Positions 31,733 to 41,497 of a stretch of DNA of 64,000 nucleotides are shown one piece after another; the stretch's first letter is position 1; every line of letters begins with the position of its first letter. The notes under the pieces are model-generated. The model was not told where the DNA came from. It did not search any database and saw only the letters and a list, made by a program, of their open reading frames with translations. Source of the DNA: Pedobacter sp. JY14-1 (GTDB lineage Bacteria; Bacteroidota; Bacteroidia; Sphingobacteriales; Sphingobacteriaceae); the NCBI RefSeq assembly GCF_029269825.1, contig NZ_JARJHU010000001.1, positions 1,096,346 to 1,160,345 of the forward strand, read 5' to 3'. Position numbers and translations under genes: made by a program.

Positions 31733-34162
31733 TTATTGTTGCTGGTTACCACCACCCATGCCGCCGCCTACGCCGCCCTGGCCACCTTGTCCTTCTTCTT
31801 TCTTCAGGTCGTCGTTCTTTACCGTTTTCTTCTGAGTAAACTTCAGTTTACCAAAATTATAACTGAAGTTCAGGCCGAACGAACGCAATGGATAATGAAT
31901 GTCCGTACGCTGCGTAGCAGAAGCAGTATTGTTCACCGTTTTAATATTCAGGTCCCGGTTTAGCGGGTTCAGCACATTCAGGCCAATGGTCGCTTTCTTA
32001 CCCAATATTTCCTTCTTTACTGCACCACCATAAAAATACATCATATCGGTCTTACCCTGGAAAGTACGTCTTGGCGAATTGATCACACCCCAGAGCTCCG
32101 TATTCCATCCTCCCGGAAAACCATAAGCCGAACGCAGAAACGCATTATAGTTCAGCAAGGTACCGGTATTTACACCTGTCGAACTGTTATTTACCTCATA
32201 GGTATTCAACCCGAAGTTCGCCATTATCGTCCACTTAGGCTTAGGATTATAGGACCCGAATACATTGAAGCCAACAGAAGGGCTTGTACCCACATTTGCA
32301 TAAGTAGTTAAATTCTTATTGTCCTCAATCGGTCTCATAGCACTTTCAATTACGTCCTGTGTACGCTTGTAAAACACCGAAGCATTGATCACGGAGCCCT
32401 TGATGAAGGTAGAATACCCAAGCTCTATATTGTCGGTAAGCTCCGGCTTCAGTTTCGGATTACCTTCCCTCGGGTTAAATACATCGCTCTCATTGCGGAA
32501 AGGGTTCAGATAAAACAAGCTGGGACGCTGTACCCTTCTGTTATAGCTTAGCTTTAAGGTACTCATGCCCTTCAGGCTTTGCGAAAGGACCACACTCGGG
32601 AACACGTTAAAATAGTCATTGTCAAACGACAGCGTGTTTCCGGCCAGTCCGTCTATCTTTGTATATTCAGTCCTCAAGCCCGCCTTAGCCGTGATTTTCC
32701 TGGTCAGTTTAAACCCCAGCACCGTATAGGCTGAAGCTACATCCTGGTTATAGTCAAAATCCTGGGCCGACACATCATAATCCGAATTAATCTTTCTGAA
32801 AATACCCTTTGCACCGACCTCAAGTGTAGTCATCTTGTTAAACGGATATACATAATCACTTTGTAAGGTATATTCATTGTTTTTACCGGTATTCGAGCCT
32901 AGTATCAGCACATCAGGCACGCCGGAAGCAACGAAGCGGTTTGAAAAATCGCTTGTGTTTCTGCCTGAAGACCATTGTGCGGATACACTGAATTCCTCAC
33001 CTTCGCGCTTGCTGGTCCTGCGGTAATCCGCCGTCCAGTCCAGGTTCTTGAAGCCCATATCCATATCGCGAATATTCCGGGAGAAATTATCGTTTACCCA
33101 GATGTCCGAGCTGCCCGGCCCCCCGTTAGAAAAACTGTTCAGCTTTACGTTAGTCGTGAAATTATTGTAGGCATTCATGTCGTAGTCTAACCCAGCGCTT
33201 CCGTTATAGCCTACCCGTGACCACTTTGAAAAACCATCCTGGTTTACAGTACTGGTCACACCGTTCACAATCGACTCGTTAAAGCTGACTACGCTTGAAC
33301 GCTGGGGGTAGGCATGGTTCACACCTAGATTGGTGGTCAGTGCCAACCTTCCGGTCTTCACATTAAGGTTAAATGCCCCATTATTAGAACGTGTGCCCGC
33401 AGATGCATTTACACTGCCGCTTGTACCTTCAGCCGTATTTTTCTTGGTAATGATATTAATAATGCCGCCTGAACCTTCAGCATCATACTTGGCAGATGGG
33501 CTGGTAATTACTTCAACGCTCTTGATCTGTTCGGCGGGGATCATTTTCAGCGCGTCCGCCACGCTATTGGCCATCGTGCCCGAAGGTTTACCGTTGATGA
33601 GCACCCGAACTGCACTACCTCGCAACTGTACATTACCATCCATATCTACGGAAAGCATTGGCACCTTACGCATCACGTCTGTTGCATCACCTCCTGCATT
33701 AGTGATGTCCGCCTCTGCATTGTAGACAACTTTGTCCACTTTATTCTCAATCAGCGCCTTCTGTCCGGTTACAGAAACCTCCTTAAGTGTATTTTCCGTC
33801 GGTTTAATATACACAGCGCCCACATTATGGTCTGGCTTTTCCGGTGTGGTTTTCACCATAACCGTCTTTGTCTGATAGCCCATAAACCCTATAAGCATCT
33901 TGTATTGGTCCGGAGCTACATTCTGCAGGGAAAGCTTCCCCTTTTCATCGGTTACTCCTCCATTTACAGATTTATTGTCTGAAACTTTAAGCAGCGATAC
34001 ACTTGCATAGTCTACAGGTTTCTTTGTCAGCGAATCCAGTACCACTATCGAAATCTTGCCCGTTACCTTAGGTTTGGCTGGTCCGCCGCCCAGCATATTG
34101 AATTGCGCGCCGGCCTGCAGCGTCATTCCCAGCCCCGCGATCAAAAGTAAAAATCGTCTCAT
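31733..34162 (-). CDS. TonB-dependent receptor, outer-membrane beta-barrel (OMP_b-brl_3) family
   Basis: 809 residues from the ATG at 34162 (MRRFLLLIAGLGMTLQAGAQ, a good signal peptide). An ATG 57 bp upstream would put residues before the signal, so I reject it. A carboxypeptidase-regulatory-like domain (SIVVLDSLTKKPVDYASVSL) is followed by a plug with VLINGKPSG and VEVITSPSAKYDAEGSGGIINIITKK, then a long barrel with YNRRVQRPSLFYLNPF. The C-terminus ends in a Gly/Gln-rich tail (GQGGQGG...GGNQQQ) past the barrel, which is unusual. There is no SusD partner, so it differs from SusC. Substrate unknown, perhaps a metal complex or peptide. Confidence 0.93.
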   Translation of the reverse strand: MRRFLLLIAGLGMTLQAGAQFNMLGGGPAKPKVTGKISIVVLDSLTKKPVDYASVSLLKVSDNKSVNGGVTDEKGKLSLQNVAPDQYKMLIGFMGYQTKTVMVKTTPEKPDHNVGAVYIKPTENTLKEVSVTGQKALIENKVDKVVYNAEADITNAGGDATDVMRKVPMLSVDMDGNVQLRGSAVRVLINGKPSGTMANSVADALKMIPAEQIKSVEVITSPSAKYDAEGSGGIINIITKKNTAEGTSGSVNASAGTRSNNGAFNLNVKTGRLALTTNLGVNHAYPQRSSVVSFNESIVNGVTSTVNQDGFSKWSRVGYNGSAGLDYDMNAYNNFTTNVKLNSFSNGGPGSSDIWVNDNFSRNIRDMDMGFKNLDWTADYRRTSKREGEEFSVSAQWSSGRNTSDFSNRFVASGVPDVLILGSNTGKNNEYTLQSDYVYPFNKMTTLEVGAKGIFRKINSDYDVSAQDFDYNQDVASAYTVLGFKLTRKITAKAGLRTEYTKIDGLAGNTLSFDNDYFNVFPSVVLSQSLKGMSTLKLSYNRRVQRPSLFYLNPFRNESDVFNPREGNPKLKPELTDNIELGYSTFIKGSVINASVFYKRTQDVIESAMRPIEDNKNLTTYANVGTSPSVGFNVFGSYNPKPKWTIMANFGLNTYEVNNSSTGVNTGTLLNYNAFLRSAYGFPGGWNTELWGVINSPRRTFQGKTDMMYFYGGAVKKEILGKKATIGLNVLNPLNRDLNIKTVNNTASATQRTDIHYPLRSFGLNFSYNFGKLKFTQKKTVKNDDLKKEEGQGGQGGVGGGMGGGNQQQ

Positions 34163-34225
34163 AAAAATTAGGTCCTTGTAGTTTGTTAGTCGGCGCAAGT
34201 TCGCAAATGTTACGCGCACTGCGGA

Positions 34226-34252
34226 AGCCGATCAGAAAATTGACCATCGGCT
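34226..34252. promoter_or_regulatory. Inverted repeat upstream of the TonB receptor
   Basis: AGCCGAT-(13 nt)-ATCGGCT, a perfect 7-bp inverted repeat 64 bp upstream of the receptor ATG. It is in the right place to be an operator or a leader hairpin. No family assignment. Confidence 0.3.
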
Positions 34253-34305
34253 AACGGTGAATGAAGGTATTTTACCGGTGAAACTGGGACTGGATCAAAA
34301 AAAAT

Positions 34306-34331
34306 AAGGAGAAGTCGACTTGCGTCTCCTT
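34306..34331 (-). terminator. Terminator after leuS
   Basis: AAGGAGA-(12 nt)-TCTCCTT on the plus strand; on the minus strand it is followed by TTATTTTTTTT. It lies about 80 bp past the leuS stop. Confidence 0.7.
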
Positions 34332-34410
34332 CCCCTCATACAATCATCCCTATTGATGTAACAAATTTATAACGTTATTCTTAATTATCAAAATTTAATT
34401 GAAACTTTTT

Positions 34411-37227
34411 TCAGACCACTACATTTACGATACGACCTTTCACGACGATCACCTTTTTAGGCGTTTTGCCATCCAGATAGCGCTGCACATCTTCATTCGC
34501 CAGCACCTGCCGCTCGACCTCATCATTTTCCAGTGCAAGGCTCAGATTCAGGTTCATCCTGGTCTTGCCATTCACCGAGACCGGGTAACTGAACTCATCC
34601 TCTACCAGGTATTCAGGATGGAATACCGGGTAGCTGGCATAAGATAAACTGCCTGCCTCATGGCCCAGCAGCGACCATAGTTCTTCACAAATGTGTGGGG
34701 CATAGGAAGACAGTACAATAACCAGATCTTCCAGCACCTGACGGTTTTTACACTTCAGGTCTGTCAGTTCATTGACAGCGATCATAAAACTTGATACGGA
34801 TGTATTGAAAGAAAAGCGTTCAATGTCATCCTGTACTTTTTTAATGATCTTATGCAACGCCTTCAGTTCCGCTTTTGAAGGTATTGAGTCCTCCACATGA
34901 AAGGCCAGTTGCTCGTTGTGGAACAACTTCCAGAACTTGCGCAGAAACTTAAATACACCCTCTATACCATTGGTGTTCCAGGGCTTGCTCTGCTCCAGTG
35001 GCCCCAGGAACATTTCATACATCCTAAGTGTATCCGCGCCGTAATTATCAATCAGCACATCCGGGTTCACGACATTGAACTTCGATTTAGACATCTTCTC
35101 GACCTCGACCCCGCAGATATATTTCCCATTCTCCAGTACAAATTCTGCATCAGCAAACTCGGGACGGAACCGCTTAAACTGCTCAATGTTCAGCACCTCA
35201 TTATCCACAATATTCACATCGACATGCAATGCAGACACTCTATAGTCTTTTTTTAGACCATGGGAAACCAGTTTATTGGTTCCACGGCCATCCGCATCAA
35301 TAACACGGTAAACAAAATTGCTCCTGCCCTGGATCATGCCCTGGTTGATCAGTTTTTTGAACGGTTCCTCTTCTTGTACATAACCCAAATCTTTCAGAAA
35401 CTTATTCCAGAAGCGGCTGTATAACAGGTGACCGGTCGCATGCTCTGCACCACCGATATACAAGTCGACATCCTTCCAGTAAGCTACAGCTTCCTTTGAC
35501 GCAAATTCATGTTTATTGTGTGCATCCATGTAGCGGTACCAGTACCAGCTTGATCCCGCCCAACCCGGCATGGTACTGAGTTCATAGGCATATTCATCAT
35601 CATAGTTCCAACCCTCAGCCCTGCCAAGCGGCGGCTCACCAGTCTCCGTGGGTAAGTATTTGTCAATCTCCGGGAGCAGCAGTGGCAGTTCCTCTTCCTG
35701 TATCAGGTAAGGAAGCCCGTTCTTAAAATATACCGGGATCGGCTCACCCCAGTAACGCTGGCGCCCGAATACCGCATCCCGCATCCGGTAGTTTACTTTT
35801 GCCTTGCCGGCACCATTTTCCTCCAGCCAGCCGTTCAGCGTAGCCACAGCCTCCGCATAGCCCATACCATTAATAAAACCAGAGTTGACATAAGTACCCT
35901 CCTTAGTCGCATCAGCCTGTTCATCAATGTTTTGCTGGGCATCCAGGATCTGCGTTACCGGCAGGCCAAAATGACGGGCAAACAACCAGTCGCGCTGGTC
36001 ACCGCTCGGCACACCCATTACCGCACCTGTACCATAACCGGCCAGTACATAGTCTGCAATCCACAACTGTACACGTTCACCGTTTACCGGGTTGACCACA
36101 TAGGTACCCGTAAACGCACCCGACACGGTTTTCGTATCCGCCATACGGTCCAGCTCTGATTTACGTTTGGTCTGTGCTACATACTGCGCTACGGCCTCAC
36201 GCTGTTCTTCAGTGGTCAGTAGCGGTACCAGTTCATGTTCAGGTGCCAACACCAGGTAAGAAACACCGAATATGGTATCTACCCGGGTCGTGAACACCTC
36301 AATTTCATCGACGGGAAGTGTGTTGTCTTTAGCCTTTAGATCTGCGCCTTCTATCTTAAACCGCACACTGGCCCCTACACTCTTGCCGATCCAGTTACGC
36401 TGCATTTCCTTTACCGGCTCCGGCCAGTCAATGGTGTCCAGTCCCTGAAGCAGGCGCTCCGCATAAGCGGTGATCCGCATGCTCCACTGCATCATTTTCT
36501 TCTGTTCTACCGGGTGGCCGCCACGCTCCGAATAGCCGTCCTTTACTTCATCATTGGCCAGTACTGTCCCCAGTGCAGGGCACCAGTTCACTGTGCTCTC
36601 CCTTAAATAGGTCAGCCTGTATTTCAGCAGCTCTTCCTGTTTCTCTTCGTCGCTCATCGCCGCCCAGTCACCAGGCAGGAAGTTGCGTACGTCTTCATCG
36701 CATACCGCCTTTACATCGGCGCTGCCCGCCGCATTGAATTTTTCGATCAGCGTAGTGATGTCTTCCGCCCTGTCCGTTTCCAGGTTATACCAGGAATTGA
36801 ACAGCTGCATAAAAATCCATTGCGTCCATTTATAATATCCGGGATCACTGGTGCGGACCTCTCGGCTCCAGTCAAAGGAAAAACCGATCTTGTCCAGCTG
36901 CCCGCGGTAGGTATTGATATTGGTTTCTGTGGTCAGTGCCGGATGTTGCCCGGTCTGTATTGCATACTGCTCCGCCGGCAGGCCGAAAGAGTCGTATCCC
37001 ATGGGGTGCAGTACATTGAAGCCTTTCAGTCGCTTGTATCTAGAAAAAACATCAGAAGCGATATAGCCAAGCGGGTGTCCCACGTGAAGCCCTGCTCCTG
37101 AAGGATAGGGAAACATATCGAGCACATAATATTTTGGCTTATTTTTGTCCTCACTTGCCTTAAAGGTCTGGTTTTCCGCCCAGTGCCGCTGCCACTTTTG
37201 TTCTATTTCTTTAAATTGGTAATCCAT
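34411..37227 (-). CDS. leuS: Leucine-tRNA ligase
   Basis: 938 residues. Class I HIGH equivalent is HVGH at 48-51 ([16 protein letters not shown]), and KMSKS appears in [18 protein letters not shown]. The CP1 editing domain ([12 protein letters not shown], then [18 protein letters not shown]) is present, as is the C-terminal anticodon-binding region. A roughly 40-residue insertion near 170-200 ([21 protein letters not shown]) is typical of Bacteroidota LeuRS. Known role: charges tRNA-Leu and edits norvaline and isoleucine. A short hairpin (37240-37255) precedes the start codon. I see no T-box leader. Confidence 0.97.
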   Translation of the reverse strand: MDYQFKEIEQKWQRHWAENQTFKASEDKNKPKYYVLDMFPYPSGAGLHVGHPLGYIASDVFSRYKRLKGFNVLHPMGYDSFGLPAEQYAIQTGQHPALTTETNINTYRGQLDKIGFSFDWSREVRTSDPGYYKWTQWIFMQLFNSWYNLETDRAEDITTLIEKFNAAGSADVKAVCDEDVRNFLPGDWAAMSDEEKQEELLKYRLTYLRESTVNWCPALGTVLANDEVKDGYSERGGHPVEQKKMMQWSMRITAYAERLLQGLDTIDWPEPVKEMQRNWIGKSVGASVRFKIEGADLKAKDNTLPVDEIEVFTTRVDTIFGVSYLVLAPEHELVPLLTTEEQREAVAQYVAQTKRKSELDRMADTKTVSGAFTGTYVVNPVNGERVQLWIADYVLAGYGTGAVMGVPSGDQRDWLFARHFGLPVTQILDAQQNIDEQADATKEGTYVNSGFINGMGYAEAVATLNGWLEENGAGKAKVNYRMRDAVFGRQRYWGEPIPVYFKNGLPYLIQEEELPLLLPEIDKYLPTETGEPPLGRAEGWNYDDEYAYELSTMPGWAGSSWYWYRYMDAHNKHEFASKEAVAYWKDVDLYIGGAEHATGHLLYSRFWNKFLKDLGYVQEEEPFKKLINQGMIQGRSNFVYRVIDADGRGTNKLVSHGLKKDYRVSALHVDVNIVDNEVLNIEQFKRFRPEFADAEFVLENGKYICGVEVEKMSKSKFNVVNPDVLIDNYGADTLRMYEMFLGPLEQSKPWNTNGIEGVFKFLRKFWKLFHNEQLAFHVEDSIPSKAELKALHKIIKKVQDDIERFSFNTSVSSFMIAVNELTDLKCKNRQVLEDLVIVLSSYAPHICEELWSLLGHEAGSLSYASYPVFHPEYLVEDEFSYPVSVNGKTRMNLNLSLALENDEVERQVLANEDVQRYLDGKTPKKVIVVKGRIVNVVV

Positions 37228-37239
37228 GTAATGGTATTT

Positions 37240-37255
37240 TAACTGGTGCCTTGCA
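37240..37255 (-). promoter_or_regulatory. Hairpin just upstream of leuS
   Basis: CTGGTGC-CTT-GCACCA type hairpin (TGGTGC paired with GCACCA, 3-nt loop) about 12-17 nt before the leuS ATG. It may influence translation; no riboswitch family is recognised. Confidence 0.3.
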
Positions 37256-37295
37256 CCAACTGTCGTTTTTTGATTAAGCGCACGAAATTAAGGAA

Positions 37296-38513
37296 TTATA
37301 ACAAGAAATGTTTTGGAAACTTATTCTCCGGCGCATTATAGATGCTGTACCTTCCAGACACCATGTAAGCTGTAAAGCAGGCAACAATTACGTATACCGC
37401 GCAGGACAACCCAAACAACTCTAGGGCCATCAGGCAACAGGCAACTGGTGTTTTGGCTGCGCCAGCAAATACCGCAACAAACCCCATCCCCGCCATCAGA
37501 CCCACAGGTAGCGGCAGTATAAGAGAAAGTGAGCTGCCCAGCGCAGCACCGATGAAAAACAGGGGCGTTACCTCGCCACCCTTAAACCCGGCTCCAAGGG
37601 TTACTGCGGTAAAGAGCAGCTTCAAAGCAAATTCCTGGCCGTCAAGCGCATGTGAAAAAGACTCCACGATCACCGGCACACCTAATCCTAAATAACGGTT
37701 AGTCCCCAATACCGTTACCAGCAGCAACACCACGATACCACCGGCAAAGGGCCGCAGCGGAGGAAAAGTAATCTTTGCAAACCAACGCACAAAAAGTTCG
37801 GTCAGCCGTACAAACAATATTGCCGCAATTGCAAAAGCGACTCCCGCAAGCAGGCTATATATCAATCCCATTAACGTAATGCCCGGAACTACACCTATTT
37901 CATAATGTGTATGTCCGATGCCCCATAGTTCCGTAACCCAGGTTCCGGTAAAAGCTGCGGCCAGGGCCGGGATCACGGCTCCATAAGGCACTCGTCCCAG
38001 CAGCAGAACTTCCAGGCCGAAAACAAAACCTGCCAGCGGGGTTCCGAAGACGGAAGCAAAACCGGCGCTCAGTCCTGCGATCAGTAATACCGATCTTTCC
38101 GTACCGCTTAAACGAAAAGGCCGGTGTAGCTGGTCAGCGGCGGCGGCAGACATCTGCAATGCCGTCCCTTCCCGGCCCGCTGAGCCGCCAAACAAATGCG
38201 TGATTACGGTTCCCATCAACACCATCGGCGCCATCCGGAACCGGATCAGGTCCCTGGGATTATGAATGGTGTCAAATACAAGATGATTTCCCCTGGCTAC
38301 ATCCTTGCCCAGATAGTGATAAGCCAGCCCAACCCAAAAACCGGCAACCGGCAATAGCCAGACCAGCCAGCCATACTCAGTCCGGATAGCAGTGACTTGC
38401 TCCAGCATCCACAAAAACAGCGCAGACAAACTGCCCGCCATCGCACCAACCAGTGCCGACAGCAAAAGCCATTTGCCCGCTGCTAAAAATAATTTAGGAA
38501 AACGAGTATTCAC
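37296..38513 (-). CDS. ClC-family chloride channel or H+/Cl- antiporter
   Basis: 405 residues when started at the GTG at 38513 (MNTRFPKLFLAAGKWLLL). No ATG is available in frame; the frame opens at a TTG at 38579 next to the previous stop, giving 427 residues, so the start is uncertain. There are about ten hydrophobic segments and the pore motifs GSAGREGTAL (gating glutamate in GREG), GFVFGLEVLLL and KGGEVTPLFFIGAALGS. There are no CBS domains. The external glutamate in GREG is kept, which favours an exchanger of the EriC type. It lies downstream of a small lipoprotein gene on the same strand. Confidence 0.92.
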   Translation of the reverse strand: MNTRFPKLFLAAGKWLLLSALVGAMAGSLSALFLWMLEQVTAIRTEYGWLVWLLPVAGFWVGLAYHYLGKDVARGNHLVFDTIHNPRDLIRFRMAPMVLMGTVITHLFGGSAGREGTALQMSAAAADQLHRPFRLSGTERSVLLIAGLSAGFASVFGTPLAGFVFGLEVLLLGRVPYGAVIPALAAAFTGTWVTELWGIGHTHYEIGVVPGITLMGLIYSLLAGVAFAIAAILFVRLTELFVRWFAKITFPPLRPFAGGIVVLLLVTVLGTNRYLGLGVPVIVESFSHALDGQEFALKLLFTAVTLGAGFKGGEVTPLFFIGAALGSSLSLILPLPVGLMAGMGFVAVFAGAAKTPVACCLMALELFGLSCAVYVIVACFTAYMVSGRYSIYNAPENKFPKHFLL

Positions 38514-38579
38514 CAATATTCTACAGCTTGAACGGGAGACCGGAATACCGGCAAGACCCTGAAGCCGTAAAGATAACAA

Positions 38580-38951
38580 TTACCTCTTAAGGTACACCGT
38601 CTCTGTCTTTCCGTCACCCGAAGACGTAAATTCCAGCCTGTTACCATCCAAAACTGACACCTTGCAGTTATAGAGTTTGGCGCCGATAGTGATGTTGATC
38701 TCATTACCCACTATCGGAGAATAGGTACCGGACTGCGTATTCCCGCCTCTCCGGATCTCCACAATATCATCTTCCCCGCTTTTGAAATCATAATAGTCAC
38801 CAGAAACAACCAATGGTAACGAAGAAACGGGTTCTATTTTTGAAATCTCCCACCTCCCGGCAAGGTCGGTTTTGAATTTATCCGCAGAATCTTTTTTACA
38901 CCCGGCAAAAAGCAGGGCAACAACTGCAACAGCAAGTACTAATTTTTTCAT
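38580..38951 (-). CDS. Small lipoprotein, lipocalin-like
   Basis: 123 residues from the ATG at 38951; an ATG 24 bp upstream would precede the signal. Signal MKKLVLAVAVVALLFAGC gives a lipoprotein cysteine at 18 (FAGC). The rest is a beta-rich domain with LAGRWEISKIEP near the start, like the lipocalin-like small lipoproteins common in Bacteroidota (GxW near the first strand). The final residues TETVYLKR are typical of that group. Expected in the envelope; ligand unknown. It ends one base before the 5' limit of the ClC reading frame, so the two may be co-transcribed. Confidence 0.82.
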   Translation of the reverse strand: MKKLVLAVAVVALLFAGCKKDSADKFKTDLAGRWEISKIEPVSSLPLVVSGDYYDFKSGEDDIVEIRRGGNTQSGTYSPIVGNEINITIGAKLYNCKVSVLDGNRLEFTSSGDGKTETVYLKR

Positions 38952-39063
38952 TGAGTTTTTTTTTGAGAAAGGCACAAAAATATACCCTCCCCCTGTTAAA
39001 CATAGGATTGATTACCGTAATGAACGAAAAAAACAAGATTTTAGTATTGTATTGAGGCCTAAT

Positions 39064-39468
39064 TTAAGCCCCTCCGGCACCGCTGAACACCATTAACGCA
39101 TCTGCAAGTGCTACCGGACTACCTCTCCAGTAAAACCGCCGGCAAGGCTCCCCGTCTTCCAGTTCAGATACACTTAAAACAACCACGCCGGGAAAGTCTT
39201 CCGGAATTTCAAGATCGATCGCGAACCGTCTTCCTGTGGTATTGTACAACTCTATCCCTAAATAAGACTTTGCTGTTCGTGCAAGGAGATCTTTGCGGTA
39301 GCGGTTCAGTTCCCTGCACAGCTGATTCCTGCCGTTAAACGTTTTAATCCTGAAAACATTTTTCTTACCTTTCTTAAACCATACCTCCGCCTGGTCGTCT
39401 GGTTTTCTATATAAACCTATAAATAACATAAGGCCGAAAAGGTCAGTAAAATCAGGCATAACCAACAA
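39064..39468 (-). CDS. Hypothetical protein, no family recognised
   Basis: 134 residues (or 131 from Met4), no signal peptide. The N-terminus is mildly hydrophobic (DFTDLFGLMLFIGLY). The middle is basic (KPDDQAEVWFKKGKKNVFRIKTFNGRNQLCRELNRYRKDLL), and the C-terminus is beta-rich (FAIDLEIPEDFPGVVVLSVSELEDGEPCRRFYWRGSP) with a Gly/Ala end. I do not recognise it. It lies alone between a lipoprotein gene and the divergent ftsX, with 97 bp of shared upstream sequence. Protein-like codon use and the lack of a better frame on the other strand support it as real. Confidence 0.65.
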   Translation of the reverse strand: MLVMPDFTDLFGLMLFIGLYRKPDDQAEVWFKKGKKNVFRIKTFNGRNQLCRELNRYRKDLLARTAKSYLGIELYNTTGRRFAIDLEIPEDFPGVVVLSVSELEDGEPCRRFYWRGSPVALADALMVFSGAGGA

Positions 39469-39565
39469 GCAGAAGTTTTAACAAATATTAACGCATACCG
39501 CAGCGGCATTATTTACGTTATTCCACATTATATTTATATTTTCGCAGAAACATAAAGACAACTAC

Positions 39566-40444
39566 ATGGAAGAATTTGAAGTAAGCGACGCTTCCAGAAA
39601 AACTAAGACCATTTATATTTCCACAATTTTCAGCATTGCACTGGTGTTGCTGATGTTGGGAATGCTCGGGCTCATTCTGGTTCATGCGAAAAACCTGTCC
39701 AACTATGTAAAGGAAAACATCGTACTGAATATCATTGTAGATGAAGGCGCCAAGGAAGCCGATGTGCTGCAGTTCCAGAAAACACTTAATGCCAACCCTG
39801 CTGTCAAAAGTACCCAATATGTAAACAAGGAAATGGCTGCACGAAACCTGACCAACGACCTGGGTGAAGATTTCGTAAACTTCCTGGGTTATAACCCGCT
39901 TCTGTCTACTGTTGACGTTTATCTCAAAGCCGATTATGCCAACAATAAAAGTATTGATGCACTTAAAGCAGGCATTGCCCAAAACCCGGTAGTGAAGGAA
40001 GTGATCTATCAGAGCTCACTGATCGATATGGTAAACAAGAATATCAATACCATCGGGCTCATTATCCTCGGATTTGCAGGTATTTTACTGGTCATTTCGG
40101 TAGCGCTGATCAACAACACGATCCGCCTTGCTATCTATTCGCAACGTTTCCTCATTAAAAGTATGCAACTTGTAGGTGCAACAAAGGCCTTTATCCGCAG
40201 ACCTTTTGTACTGCTGGCCGCTCTACACGGGCTTATTGCCGCATTCATTGCCATATTGATCTTACTTGGTCTGCTGTATTATGCCCAGCGGGAAATTCCT
40301 GAGATTGTAATCCTGAGAAACTATACTGAATTCGGCATCGTATTGCTGAGCCTGGTAGGTGTGGGTATTTTTATCACGGCCATCAGTACCTCTGTAGCCG
40401 TAGGCAAATATTTGCGTTTGAAGATTTATGATCTTTATCGATAA
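39566..40444 (+). CDS. ftsX: Cell-division ABC transporter permease FtsX
   Basis: 292 residues. N-terminal cytoplasmic tail and first helix (TIYISTIFSIALVLLMLGMLGLILV), a periplasmic domain (about 55-170, NIIVDEGAKEADVLQFQKTL), and three more helices. The NNTIRLAIYSQRFLIKSMQLVGATKAFIRRPF segment is the FtsX signature. Known role: with FtsE, controls septal cell wall hydrolases. FtsE is not adjacent here. It leads the run ftsX, DUF3098, uppP, truB, yitT-like, ribF, an order shared by many Bacteroidota. Confidence 0.95.
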   Translation: MEEFEVSDASRKTKTIYISTIFSIALVLLMLGMLGLILVHAKNLSNYVKENIVLNIIVDEGAKEADVLQFQKTLNANPAVKSTQYVNKEMAARNLTNDLGEDFVNFLGYNPLLSTVDVYLKADYANNKSIDALKAGIAQNPVVKEVIYQSSLIDMVNKNINTIGLIILGFAGILLVISVALINNTIRLAIYSQRFLIKSMQLVGATKAFIRRPFVLLAALHGLIAAFIAILILLGLLYYAQREIPEIVILRNYTEFGIVLLSLVGVGIFITAISTSVAVGKYLRLKIYDLYR

Positions 40445-40467
40445 TCAAGAGACCTCAATTCAATATC

Positions 40468-40692
40468 ATGATAGAAAAAAAAGCAAGCCCGCTGAGCCGG
40501 GAAAACAAATCTGAACTGGTCTTCACCAGGAAGAACTACCAATTGCTCCTCATCAGTATTGCTATCGTAGCCATCGGCTTTGCACTGATGATCGGCACCA
40601 CCGACATTTATGACTTCAGGAAAACCTTGCTGGCTCCGCTGGTGGTGCTTGCGGGCTTTGGATTTGGTATTTACGCAATCCTGAAAAAGTAA
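40468..40692 (+). CDS. DUF3098 family membrane protein
   Basis: 74 residues with two hydrophobic helices (LLLISIAIVAIGFALMIG and TLLAPLVVLAGFGFGIYAIL) separated by GTTDIYDFRK, the DUF3098 pattern. Function unknown. The family is confined to Bacteroidota and nearly always lies between ftsX and uppP, as here (23 bp after ftsX and 10 bp before uppP). That suggests a role in division or envelope assembly, which is inference. Confidence 0.9.
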   Translation: MIEKKASPLSRENKSELVFTRKNYQLLLISIAIVAIGFALMIGTTDIYDFRKTLLAPLVVLAGFGFGIYAILKK

Positions 40693-40702
40693 ACGATCAG
40701 TT

Positions 40703-41497
40703 ATGAATTATATACAGGCCCTGATACTTGCAATTATCGAGGGTATTACCGAGTTTTTACCGGTTTCTTCTACAGGACACATGGTGCTGGCCAGTTCTTT
40801 TATGGGTATTGGCAAAGACGAATTTGTTAAACTATTTGAGGTGGCCATACAGCTCGGGGCCATCCTGGCGGTTGTTGTGCTGTACTGGAAGAAGTTCTTT
40901 GACTTCAGCAAGTGGCAGTTTTATGTGAAGCTGATCATAGCCGTAATCCCTGCCCTGGTATTTGGCAAGCTGCTGAACGACTTTATTGACGAAAAACTGG
41001 GCAACCCGATCTTTATCGCCGTAGTATTGCTGTTTGGCGGCCTGGTCCTGCTGGTGATCGACAAGCTGTTTAAGACCCCTGAGATACACCATGAGGCAGA
41101 GGTAACTAACCTGACCGCCTTCAAGATCGGTTGTTTCCAGGTACTTGCTATTGTCTTCCCCGGACTGAGCCGCAGCGCGGCCACGATCATAGGGGGTATG
41201 CAGCAAAAGCTCAGCAGACATGCCGCAGCCGAGTTCTCCTTCTTTCTGGCGGTACCGACGATGTGCGCGGCCACAGGATATAAATTATTAAAGGGCTATC
41301 ACCTGCTGAATACGGAAAATGTGAAATTACTGCTGTTTGGCAACCTGATCGCCTTTATTGTAGCGATCATTGCCATCCGGTCGTTTATCGGCTTTCTGTC
41401 TAAACATGGTTTTCGCATTTTCGGCTGGTATCGGATCATTGTCGGGGTGGTGATCCTTGCCCTGTATTTTTCCGGCGTCGAAATGAACGTGCTCTAA
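40703..41497 (+). CDS. uppP: Undecaprenyl-diphosphate phosphatase
   Basis: 264 residues with about eight membrane segments. BacA-family motifs: EGITEFLPVSSTGHMVLA at 13-30 (Glu17, Ser and His26 in the active site) and FPGLSRSAATIIGGM in the second half. Known role: dephosphorylates undecaprenyl diphosphate to recycle the lipid carrier for peptidoglycan and O-antigen, which also gives bacitracin resistance. Its TAA stop shares one base with the truB ATG. Confidence 0.97.
   Translation: MNYIQALILAIIEGITEFLPVSSTGHMVLASSFMGIGKDEFVKLFEVAIQLGAILAVVVLYWKKFFDFSKWQFYVKLIIAVIPALVFGKLLNDFIDEKLGNPIFIAVVLLFGGLVLLVIDKLFKTPEIHHEAEVTNLTAFKIGCFQVLAIVFPGLSRSAATIIGGMQQKLSRHAAAEFSFFLAVPTMCAATGYKLLKGYHLLNTENVKLLLFGNLIAFIVAIIAIRSFIGFLSKHGFRIFGWYRIIVGVVILALYFSGVEMNVL

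Noticed and set aside
37228..37295. T-box leader before leuS
   Set aside because: Only a 6-bp hairpin is present; there is no T-box sequence or specifier stem in 68 bp.
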